Below the pieces are notes generated by a model. It had not been told where the DNA came from, made no database searches, and saw only the letters and a program-made list of their open reading frames with translations. DNA of 8,557 bases from an uncultured Eubacteriales bacterium. GTDB taxonomy: Bacteria; Bacillota; Clostridia; Monoglobales; Monoglobaceae. The stretch covers positions 1 through 8,557 of the forward strand of contig CAJLFL010000076.1 in assembly GCA_905205855.1 (NCBI GenBank). The letters are read 5' to 3'. Below, piece after piece: positions 1 through 6,900 of the stretch. Position 1 is the first letter of the stretch; every line of letters starts with the position of its first letter. The position numbers were made by a program, and so were the translations under genes.

Positions 1-2739
1 TTCTTTATATATTTTTTCTCCGTTTATCAGCAGAAAAACATTTCTGTTTCCGGCATAATCGCACGCCTCTGCCTCAAAATATCCGTTGCATGTAAAATGA
101 TATATTCCGTCCTGATCCGGATTGACCTTTATGTATGCCTGCATCCCGGATTCCTCCGAGCTGTAATCGTACCACTCGTATCTGACGTCCGGATTATTCT
201 CAATATCATCATTTTCGGTTGCAATTCTCCAGGCACTCAGTCCGCTTCTGCCGTAATACTGAAGCATATATTTATTCAAAAAGGCTTCCGGAGTATCTGT
301 AACAACCGTTCCGTCAGGCTTTGTCTGTGTATCGGTGAGTGAGTTTACTTTAACAAGAACCTCATTTGTCATACGCTTTGTTTCAGATATTGAAATATCA
401 AATACCGGATCTGTATTATCTCTGCGTAGCTTAAGCACATAAATCGGAGATACCTCGCCGCTTTCGGGGTGCTCAAATCTGTAATACAGCGTCATTTCTC
501 TGTATTCCTCACTCAGACCGGACAGATAATCGCCAATGCAATACGGAGCGGAAACGACAGTATATCCGGCGTCAAACGCAATCGGCTCGGAAAGTCTTTG
601 AGGATTCTCGCCCACGCGCACCGCAAGCTTTGTGGTATTGCTCATATCAATCGTGTTGCAGACAGGCGCACCGTAAAATGCTTTATCGCCGTTAAGAGTT
701 AATCTTCCGCCCAGTGTCGAAAAACGTATATACAGCTCCTTTGATGTGTATGTCGGTATACAATACACAGGTATATCGGGAGTAATATCCCTCCCGTCAC
801 GGTCAAATACTGCCTCTGTATTTATCCTTTCGTAATCATCAAGATGACCGAGAGTTGATTCCCAGTCTCCGCTGAAATATGAAACGCTGTCTATTATTCC
901 CTTTGGAGCATTGTTAAAGGCAAAGTAAGCCGACGGCTTGCTCTCCGGCGCTATTGTGCCTGCATATGCCATATTGCAAACAAACTCATAACGTACCGCA
1001 TATCCGTTTTCTTCCTCCCGGCTTTCGTCTGTTTCGCAATATTCCGTTCCTATATACTGCGGATCAATATCAACTATCGCACTGTGCGTTCCCTCTGCAG
1101 CTTTGTCAAAGCCAAGCTCCTCAAATGTCCATGTTTTTATATTGGTGCGACTTTTAACATCACCCTGCAGGTTATATCCGGCATATACGACCTTTTCCAG
1201 CGTAACACTGCTGTTTTCGGCATCAATGCGGTCAAGTCCGCTTACCGGATCCTTTTCAAGATAGAATTCTGCCTGTGCAAAGCCGTGCAGACTCGGTGTA
1301 TTAAGCGGATAATCGTACTTATCCGTATCCGTTGCCCAAAGCAACCCTGAGCCGTTTTCGTCCCTTACATAATCAATGCGCTTTCCTGTATTGTTGTTGG
1401 TCGAAAACCTCCTTTGCCGCAGACTGACCTTAGGCGCACCGTAAAGCGTGTTAAATTCCGCTGTTTTTAAAAGAGTTGTACCGTCATCCTTTTCGGCTGC
1501 GATTATAAGAATAAGCGGACGTGATGTATCGTCAGGCAAAACATTATCGCCATAACTTTCGTCACCAGGATTTATTGCTGCAACATAAGTATCTGCTGTC
1601 AGCTCTGCCGTAAAGCTGTCTGAATTATTACTCTGCTCTGTGTCCGGATCTTCGTCCTGAAGTTCGGTCACATTACCCTGCAATTCGGCGCGGGCTTTCA
1701 TATCGCTTAAAAAGCCATCGGATATATACGCTGACGTATCTGTCGTATTTGCCGGTTTTTCCGCCCATGTATACCAATAACGCTTTACGTTCTCAATCAC
1801 AACCGATGCAGACGGATAGTCTCCGGCAAGATATGTCTTATCGGTGTCCGCGGTATAATCAACAGTCGCATAGGTCCTGTCAAACTTCATCGAAAGCTTT
1901 AAGACCTCGCTTACGTTTTCGCTTGAATCCTTTGCTTTTATCCAGGCTGTTTTTCTGTGTATTTCGCCGTCATTCGGAATGTCCGGAGCAAATATTGTAC
2001 CGCTCTTGCCCTCCGCTGTGATATATGAAGGCTCATCTGCGTCATTATCCGAAAATCCGTACATATATTCAACTTCATCATCCAAATCATAGATAACAAC
2101 ATCTATTGTTTCCTGTTTGACAGAGGCATTTACGACCGGAGCAAGCGTGTCAAAGCCTTGCCAGTCCGGAGCGGCAAATACCTTTTCCGATGTTGCTGAA
2201 TTTCCTGCCTCGTCCGCTGCGGTGACGCTTATTTCTATCCTGTCCGCCTCGCTGTTATCGGGAAATCTGACAAAGCCGTATGCCGTTCCTTTTCCGTTTT
2301 TATTTATTATCGGAGCACCGAATGACACATTTGCCGCGCCATTTTCACAGCTTTTCCAGCTTCCGCTCTGATAGACCTCCGATGCGGCAGCCTGATAACC
2401 CAAAGAGCCGTCACCTAAGTTTCCGTTTATCTTTGCGGTAATTGAAGCCTCGCATCCCTCCAGAGAGGAATCGTCAATCAACGCAGTTATCATAATAACT
2501 CCGCCGCCGACATCATCTGCCGATATATCAAAAACAGGTGCGTCAAAATCAAGCTTATACTGCTTATTCGGCATAACCTTGTACTGTGAAATCCTATTTT
2601 CCGCAGCCGCAGGTATGTCCTTTGGCGAAAGCATACCGCTGTCATCCACACTGTAATCCATAAGGGAATACCCCGAAGCATCTTTAAACCTTTGCTTATC
2701 GGAGATAACCGAGGTAACCTTGATAAAATCCCCCTCCAT
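1..2739 (-). CDS. Downstream part of giant Ig-like surface protein, after an in-frame TGA; 3' end outside window
   Basis: The frame of the upstream signal-peptide gene continues after its TGA for 950 codons (2850 to 1) without another stop and leaves the window. The first possible start is the ATG at 2739-2737, preceded by AGGA with six bases of spacing; 2850-2740 is open but has no ATG, GTG or TTG. Numbered from the ATG at 4344, I see bacterial Ig-like modules at about 600-720 (opens APVFDIS, closes DEAGNSAT), 736-815 (LAPVVN to SSENVSEV) and 1310-1440 (DPVFDIS to DYAGNRN). A GAP tripeptide recurs near 677, 970 and 1226. There is no signal peptide or membrane segment in this part, so if translated alone it would stay in the cytoplasm; this argues that it belongs to the upstream exported protein. 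Probable role: cell-surface adhesin or scaffold. I do not recognise the specific family, and the C-terminal anchor is not visible. Confidence 0.75.
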   Translation of the reverse strand, partial: MEGDFIKVTSVISDKQRFKDASGYSLMDYSVDDSGMLSPKDIPAAAENRISQYKVMPNKQYKLDFDAPVFDISADDVGGGVIMITALIDDSSLEGCEASITAKINGNLGDGSLGYQAAASEVYQSGSWKSCENGAANVSFGAPIINKNGKGTAYGFVRFPDNSEADRIEISVTAADEAGNSATSEKVFAAPDWQGFDTLAPVVNASVKQETIDVVIYDLDDEVEYMYGFSDNDADEPSYITAEGKSGTIFAPDIPNDGEIHRKTAWIKAKDSSENVSEVLKLSMKFDRTYATVDYTADTDKTYLAGDYPSASVVIENVKRYWYTWAEKPANTTDTSAYISDGFLSDMKARAELQGNVTELQDEDPDTEQSNNSDSFTAELTADTYVAAINPGDESYGDNVLPDDTSRPLILIIAAEKDDGTTLLKTAEFNTLYGAPKVSLRQRRFSTNNNTGKRIDYVRDENGSGLLWATDTDKYDYPLNTPSLHGFAQAEFYLEKDPVSGLDRIDAENSSVTLEKVVYAGYNLQGDVKSRTNIKTWTFEELGFDKAAEGTHSAIVDIDPQYIGTEYCETDESREEENGYAVRYEFVCNMAYAGTIAPESKPSAYFAFNNAPKGIIDSVSYFSGDWESTLGHLDDYERINTEAVFDRDGRDITPDIPVYCIPTYTSKELYIRFSTLGGRLTLNGDKAFYGAPVCNTIDMSNTTKLAVRVGENPQRLSEPIAFDAGYTVVSAPYCIGDYLSGLSEEYREMTLYYRFEHPESGEVSPIYVLKLRRDNTDPVFDISISETKRMTNEVLVKVNSLTDTQTKPDGTVVTDTPEAFLNKYMLQYYGRSGLSAWRIATENDDIENNPDVRYEWYDYSSEESGMQAYIKVNPDQDGIYHFTCNGYFEAEACDYAGNRNVFLLINGEKIYKE

Positions 2740-2850
2740 TTTATATCCTGAATGAAGCTGTGTATAATATGAGATAGAATTTCTGTCATAGTCTGCCTCT
2801 GCAGGCTTCAGATAACCGCCGGAGCTGCTTGGATAATATCCCCCGAACCT

Positions 2851-2853
2851 TCA
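2851..2853 (-). other. In-frame TGA interrupting one long reading frame
   Basis: The codon context is GAG GAG TGA AGG TTC. It is codon 498 of a frame otherwise open for 1448 codons. A one-base change from CGA (Arg) or TGG (Trp) would create it. All 11 Trp codons before it and all 10 after it are TGG, and no other TGA occurs in the frame, so genome-wide decoding of TGA as Trp is not supported. Candidate explanations are a nonsense mutation, a sequencing error, readthrough or recoding, or a true gene boundary with reinitiation at ATG 2739. Confidence 0.9.
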
Positions 2854-4344
2854 CTCCTCGTTCGGTCTGTAACGCACCTTTCTGACAAGATAATCCCTGC
2901 TCGGTCTGATTGTTACATTCTGTCCGTCAAAATCCTTGACATTAAGGGTTATCACCGGATAATCCTCTGTTTTTATGCTTTTGGACAGAGCTTTATTAAG
3001 TTCAAGAGTTATTCCCACAAGTTCGCCTGATTGAACAAACGTATTGTTTTCGTCCATGTTTTTTGTGATTTTAATACCTTTGATGCCGTACGGAGTCAAA
3101 TCTACACGCGACGTACCGCTGACAGCCGCGCTCATTTTGCCTGCCGGCTGCTGTCCGTTTTCGTCTGCAGCAAATTTATTGCCGGACACATCATATATAT
3201 TGTTCCAAAGGACATTATTCTCTCTTTCGGATACTGTCACCTTGCTGAAATTATAAAAATATCCCCTTTCTTGCGTTACCGAGGATGAATCCGTATACGG
3301 ATCGGCAATTTTATATTCAAATACCATAACAGGCTTTCCGTCTGTTTTTGACGGCGCAAATTTAAGAAAGGGCGCTTCGGTTATTATTCCGCTTGTGCCG
3401 TCTATACCGATTGTGTCAACATTCAGTGAAAGTTTTTTTATTTCGTTTTCCGATACACCTTTAAAAAAGACAGGCTCATCCCACTGAACCTGAAAGTATA
3501 CGGTACGGTCGGTAAGCTTATCAATATTGTCAAGCGTCACTGTTCCGTTATCAAGTTCAATCTTTCCTTCCGCATCCGCTGTCACTCTGACCGATGCAAT
3601 TTTAGGCCCCTTGATATCTCTGCCGACAAGCATTGCTCCGGACAAATAAGAATCTACACGCGCATCTCTGTCGCTTTTTGCCCAAAAGGAAATGGCTCTG
3701 AGATTTTTTGCGCTTTTCCACGCGGACTGATAGCCTAAATTCGGCCCGTCACCAACGGTATTATACTTTTTCCAACCGCCGCCGCTTGAATTCACAAGTT
3801 CGCCCAAAGCATAGGTTTCACCGGTATCGTTGCTCTTTTTGCCTATTCCCCATCCGGTCTGAACAGTTTTGACCTTAAATGAGAAAAAGTATTGTATGTC
3901 GCCTTTATCATACATTCCGGATATATTTCCGTTTGCTCTGCTTTCTTTGTCGGCAAGCGCGTCAAAATGGAGAGATGCAGACCAGCTGCGGACGTTTCGC
4001 GGCCCTGTTATCCATGTTTGCCATTCTCCCTTTGAGTTTAAGCATCTGCTTAAATCTCCGGACAATTTGCGTCCGAAGTGATTTAACAGATAGCTGTTGC
4101 TCTGAAGCCATTTTACGGATTCCGCCTCGTCCCTTGTTATTCTGTCGCTCAGCTTTCCCCATTCCGTCACTCCAGCATCAAAAAGCCTTAACGGCTCTCC
4201 GTTTGAATACAGCTGCGTTATCGGACTGTATGTTATTTTATGTCCGTAAGCATTTTCTGCGCCCTCGGCAAATGCGGTAAAGCTTAAACTTCCGTTAAAC
4301 AGCATAGCTGTTATAATTATTAACGCTGTAAGTTTTTTCTTCAT
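2851..4344 (-). CDS. Secreted N-terminal part of giant surface protein, ending at an in-frame TGA
   Basis: The reading frame gives 497 residues from ATG 4344. I chose this start because GGAGGA lies six bases upstream and the product opens with a clear Sec signal peptide: MKKK, a hydrophobic core at residues 5-22, and AFA before a likely cleavage after Ala26. An upstream TTG at 4413 would bury that signal, so it was not used. Residues 27-245 are rich in Trp, Gly and Asn and match nothing I recognise. Residues 246-391 look like an Ig-like beta-sandwich (starts GPKIASVRV, ends near IYDVSGNKF). Residues 421-480 look like another beta-rich module. The frame stops at TGA 2853-2851 in the middle of apparently ordinary sequence, directly after NEE, and stays open for 950 more codons. 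It follows the small receiver gene by 61 bp and is probably in the same transcript. Likely exported to the cell surface; function unknown. It may be one half of a broken gene. Confidence 0.8.
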   Translation of the reverse strand: MKKKLTALIIITAMLFNGSLSFTAFAEGAENAYGHKITYSPITQLYSNGEPLRLFDAGVTEWGKLSDRITRDEAESVKWLQSNSYLLNHFGRKLSGDLSRCLNSKGEWQTWITGPRNVRSWSASLHFDALADKESRANGNISGMYDKGDIQYFFSFKVKTVQTGWGIGKKSNDTGETYALGELVNSSGGGWKKYNTVGDGPNLGYQSAWKSAKNLRAISFWAKSDRDARVDSYLSGAMLVGRDIKGPKIASVRVTADAEGKIELDNGTVTLDNIDKLTDRTVYFQVQWDEPVFFKGVSENEIKKLSLNVDTIGIDGTSGIITEAPFLKFAPSKTDGKPVMVFEYKIADPYTDSSSVTQERGYFYNFSKVTVSERENNVLWNNIYDVSGNKFAADENGQQPAGKMSAAVSGTSRVDLTPYGIKGIKITKNMDENNTFVQSGELVGITLELNKALSKSIKTEDYPVITLNVKDFDGQNVTIRPSRDYLVRKVRYRPNEE

Positions 4345-4350
4345 AACAAA

Positions 4351-4356
4351 TCCTCC
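4351..4356 (-). promoter_or_regulatory. Strong ribosome binding site for the surface protein gene
   Basis: GGAGGA within AAAAGGAGGATTTGTTATG, six bases before ATG 4344. It is the best Shine-Dalgarno match in the window and decides the start against the upstream in-frame TTG at 4413. It suggests high translation of the surface protein compared with the weakly initiated receiver gene before it. Confidence 0.85.
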
Positions 4357-4405
4357 TTTTATATTATCTAGCACTTTAACGCCGTATTTCCTTAAATTTG
4401 CCTGT

Positions 4406-4762
4406 TTATACAATATTCTTATACTGCCGCATAAGTGCGGATACCCGTGCCAGAAACACTGCGGTTTTATAAGGTTTTTTTATCCAGTCATCCGCTCCGG
4501 CATTCAACATCGGTATTTCCTCCTCGCCGCTTCTGCCGACCAAAAATAATTTAGGCGGTCTGTGCATAGCTTTTATCGTTTTACAGAAACGTATTCTTTC
4601 CGTTTCGTCATTATCAAGTTCTGCAACCACAAGACAAAAGTTTTCGCTTCCGATAAGCGTTTCGGCTTCGGATATACATGAAGCCAAAGTTATGCCATAT
4701 CCGTTTCTTTCAAGGATTTTGCCTGTCAATGCGGTGATTTCCGCATCATACCCAACAACCAA
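4406..4762 (-). CDS. Stand-alone degenerate receiver-domain protein (pseudo-receiver)
   Basis: 118 residues, the size of a lone CheY-like receiver with no output domain. The fold is recognisable: helix 1 with DAEITALTGKILERNGY, LVVAEL at strand 3, LFLVGRS at strand 4, AGADDWIKKPY at strand 5 and its loop, and a final helix. Key sites are altered. The metal-binding acidic pair after strand 1 reads Gly4-Tyr5 (only Asp6 follows), the phospho-acceptor position is Glu48 instead of Asp, and the conserved Thr/Ser is Val75; only Lys96 before Pro97 is kept. Phosphotransfer is therefore unlikely, and Glu48 could mimic a constitutively active state. Initiation is odd: the only in-frame start is TTG at 4762, which trims strand 1, while the nearest GAGGTG (4782-4777) is 14 bases upstream. 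An in-frame TGA at 4783-4781 blocks longer forms. It lies 134 bp after the response regulator and 61 bp before the surface gene. It could be a protein-binding modulator or a decaying receiver. Confidence 0.72.
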   Translation of the reverse strand: MVVGYDAEITALTGKILERNGYGITLASCISEAETLIGSENFCLVVAELDNDETERIRFCKTIKAMHRPPKLFLVGRSGEEEIPMLNAGADDWIKKPYKTAVFLARVSALMRQYKNIV

Positions 4763-4794
4763 TTTCTTCGAGACAACACCTCACAACATATAAA

Positions 4795-4829
4795 GCCCTG
4801 ACGTAATAACTCCATCAGAGCAATGGTGT
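4795..4829 (-). promoter_or_regulatory. Two overlapping, mutually exclusive RNA hairpins in the leader of the receiver gene
   Basis: In minus-strand RNA, hairpin A pairs ACACCAT (4829-4823) with ATGGAGT (4815-4809), six of seven pairs, with a seven-base loop. Hairpin B pairs GCTCTGATG (4821-4813) with CGTCAGGGC (4803-4795), nine pairs including two G-U, with a nine-base loop, and is followed by a weak T-rich run. The two share the CTCTGATG segment, so only one can form at a time. That is the geometry of an attenuator, but no known riboswitch motif is recognised and the T-tract is poor. Confidence 0.35.
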
Positions 4830-4842
4830 TCCCGTTATATAA

Positions 4843-4872
4843 AGTATATCGGTAAAACCGGGGGTTTTTGAA
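4843..4872 (-). promoter_or_regulatory. Possible sigma-A promoter ahead of the receiver and surface genes
   Basis: TTCAAA (4872-4867, four of six to the -35 consensus), an 18-base spacer, and TATACT (4848-4843, five of six to the -10 consensus). It lies in the 134-bp gap after the response regulator and upstream of the two overlapping hairpins, so it would give a transcript with that leader. The -35 match is weak; the downstream genes may instead depend on read-through from the kinase-regulator unit. Confidence 0.35.
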
Positions 4873-4896
4873 TTGTTAGGAAAAACTCACAATTTA

Positions 4897-5601
4897 TCAG
4901 GCTGTTGTAAAAAAATAGCCTTTTCCGTAGACCGAAACAATGTCATAATCATCAGCGTTTTCGGTATCTATCTTCTTTTTCAGATTTCTCATATGAAAGC
5001 GTATTGTGCGCGTATCATCTGCTGACGGCGCTCCCCACACGGTTTCGTACAGCTCCTGCGGAGAAAAGATTCTGTTTTCGTTTTTTGCCATCAGCAAAAG
5101 CAGTGCAAATTCCTTAATAGTAAGATTTGCGTCCCTGCCGTTTATATACGCCTTGTTTTTGGACATCTCAAGCATAACGGAGCCTTTTTTTATATAATCT
5201 GTCTTTTTGTATTTTTCTTTTGCTTTTATGTGACGGTTTAAAAGCCTTTCGACCACCGCGGCAAGTTCTTCAAAGCTGTACGGCTTTGTCAGATAATAAT
5301 CGCCTCCGCGTTCAAGTCCCTCAACCTTATCCGCAACTTCGCTTTTTCCGGTCAGAAACATTACGGGGTTATCGCTTTTGCCGCGAAAGTATGTGCACAC
5401 ATCATAGCCGCTCCCGTCAGGCAGCATTATATCGAGAATAAGCATATCCGGAGTTGTTTTGTTCAGACAATCATATGCCTCGCCTGCGGAGCACGCTGTA
5501 ATAACATCATAGCCGCGGCGTTTTAACATTCGCGCATTTATTGCCAATACCTCAGGCTCATCCTCAACAATAAGTATAACAGCTTTTGTATTATCTTTCA
5601 T
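4897..5601 (-). CDS. OmpR/PhoB-family response regulator
   Basis: 234 residues, the usual length for the family: a phosphorylatable receiver followed by a winged-helix DNA-binding domain. Receiver, residues 7-120: acidic residues Glu13, Asp14 and Glu15 after strand 1 (ILIVEDE), phospho-acceptor Asp57 in LILDIMLPDGSG, Thr84 in FLTGKS, and Lys106 in LTKPY, so the active site is complete. Trans_reg_C domain, residues about 140-232: LTIKEFALLLLMAKNENRIF, the recognition-helix stretch DDTRTIRFHMRNLKKKI, and the C-terminal hairpin VYGKGYFF. The ATG directly follows the kinase TAA with no gap, and GAGG lies eight bases upstream inside the kinase 3' end, which indicates translational coupling. The gene ends TGA TAA, a double stop. 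It should be phosphorylated by the adjacent kinase and bind DNA as a dimer; targets are unknown, with the neighbouring surface protein gene the obvious candidate. Confidence 0.95.
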   Translation of the reverse strand: MKDNTKAVILIVEDEPEVLAINARMLKRRGYDVITACSAGEAYDCLNKTTPDMLILDIMLPDGSGYDVCTYFRGKSDNPVMFLTGKSEVADKVEGLERGGDYYLTKPYSFEELAAVVERLLNRHIKAKEKYKKTDYIKKGSVMLEMSKNKAYINGRDANLTIKEFALLLLMAKNENRIFSPQELYETVWGAPSADDTRTIRFHMRNLKKKIDTENADDYDIVSVYGKGYFFTTA

Positions 5602-6900
5602 TTATTTATCCTCTGCATACGGCAATATAAACGAAACAGTCGTTCCCTTGCCGAGTTCGCTTTCAATCCAAATTTTTCCGCCGTGAGCGTCAATTATCTG
5701 ACGGCACACAAATAATCCGATTCCATGCCGCCAGTATTCCTTGCTTACCGAAACATATCCGTCAAAAGCCTTTCTTTTTATTTCCTCTGACATTCCGTCA
5801 CCGTTATCCGAAACCGATATAAGCTGTCCGGAATCACTTTCTTTAAGGCTGATTATTATTACACCGTTTTTGGTATGCTGCATACTGTTGGAAATCAGAT
5901 TTATTATTACCTGCATAATCCGGGCATAATATGCTTGAATCAGCGGCAGGTCTTCGGCAATGTCAAACGCCGGTCTGTTATTTCCGTTATAGCTTTTCCC
6001 AAAGCAGGCTTCCGCCGCCTCGTGCAGCAGGTGCGCCATTGATACAGGACTTATGTCAAGTGCAAGCCGCCCCTGTTCTATCGCAACGGTATCCATAAGC
6101 TCAACAACAATCTTGTCAATACGCACAACCATTTTTTCTATAGTCTTTTGGTTCTGCTTCATTATTTCCGTATCGGGATTTTTTTCGTCAAGCACTTCAA
6201 AGGTATCACGTGCATGCAAGTTTATTGCATTCAGCGGATTTTTGATTTCATGTGCTACGGTCGTCAAAAACACGGATTTCGCCTCGTCATGGCGTTTCAG
6301 CTGCTCATTTTGTTCGGCAAGCTGTTTTCTTTGCGCCTCATATTCTTTAAGGTGCAAAAACAAAACAATAAAACAGGAAATACTGACAGCTGTGGTAGTT
6401 ACAATTATGTCTGTCAGCATTTCGGCGTCGGTATGAAACCACGTGACAAGCTGTGGGTTCATATAGCTGATAACACAAACGCTTATATATTCCAAAACCT
6501 CTGCAAATGACACAAAGAGAGCCTTTTTACCCTCAAGCATAAGCACGGTAAACAAAACGGCAAAAATAAACATTGACGGCATACCGCTCTTATATCCTCC
6601 GGATACAAAAAACAATATCGGAAAAAAAACCATAAAGATATTGACTATAGTAACAATATATCCGATTTGGTATTTTCCCGTTTTATACGTAAAAACCAAA
6701 AGCCCGGCTGAAAGTGCCGTAAGTATTCCGCTGATTATAACACTTGCCCACATTTGTGTTATTATGTTCAATATAAACGTCGCAAGACTGATTCCTACGC
6801 CCGCAACAGCTAAAACATTGAAAAGCCTGACGCGAAAATCAAATTTTCTGTCAAAAAAACGCATTGCAAAATTCTTTATCTTTATATGCAAGCAAATCAT
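5602..6900 (-). CDS. Membrane sensor histidine kinase
   Basis: 432 residues. Residues 24-183 hold about six hydrophobic segments (roughly 29-47, 52-72, 78-99, 106-122, 127-146, 163-183) with short loops, so sensing is probably within or close to the membrane; no PAS, HAMP or large extracellular domain is visible. A charged helix at 184-206 links to the HisKA domain with the H-box FLTTVAHEIKNPLNA (phospho-acceptor His217). The HATPase_c domain follows: N-box INLISNSMQH (Asn334, Asn338), G1 DNGDGM (365-370), G2 HGIGL (392-396), and the closing GKGTTVSFILP. All catalytic motifs are intact. The start is uncertain: GGAG directly abuts ATG 6900, which is too close, while a TTG at 6891 lies nine bases after it; ATG 6864 (MRFFDRKF) is a third choice. 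Partner of the adjacent response regulator. The signal is not deducible from the sequence. Confidence 0.93.
   Translation of the reverse strand: MICLHIKIKNFAMRFFDRKFDFRVRLFNVLAVAGVGISLATFILNIITQMWASVIISGILTALSAGLLVFTYKTGKYQIGYIVTIVNIFMVFFPILFFVSGGYKSGMPSMFIFAVLFTVLMLEGKKALFVSFAEVLEYISVCVISYMNPQLVTWFHTDAEMLTDIIVTTTAVSISCFIVLFLHLKEYEAQRKQLAEQNEQLKRHDEAKSVFLTTVAHEIKNPLNAINLHARDTFEVLDEKNPDTEIMKQNQKTIEKMVVRIDKIVVELMDTVAIEQGRLALDISPVSMAHLLHEAAEACFGKSYNGNNRPAFDIAEDLPLIQAYYARIMQVIINLISNSMQHTKNGVIIISLKESDSGQLISVSDNGDGMSEEIKRKAFDGYVSVSKEYWRHGIGLFVCRQIIDAHGGKIWIESELGKGTTVSFILPYAEDK

Noticed and set aside
2490..2789. 99-codon minus-strand frame
   Set aside because: It lies in another frame inside the long continuous surface-protein frame, which has the much better coding character.
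2851..2853. TGA read as Trp under an alternative genetic code
   Set aside because: All 21 Trp codons in the same gene are TGG, no other TGA is in frame, and the response regulator ends with TGA. That regulator stop is followed directly by TAA, so it does not settle the matter alone, but the overall pattern favours the standard code.
3879..4280. 133-codon plus-strand frame, and other plus-strand frames such as 6053-6436 and 5220-5441
   Set aside because: All are antisense to well-supported minus-strand genes, with no ribosome binding sites or recognisable domains.
4345..4413. N-terminal extension of the surface protein from TTG 4413
   Set aside because: It would add 23 residues before the signal peptide and overlap the receiver stop; GGAGGA before ATG 4344 gives the better start.
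4851..4864. Terminator between the regulator and the receiver gene formed by CGGTTTTACCG
   Set aside because: Only four base pairs and no following T-tract; too weak to call.
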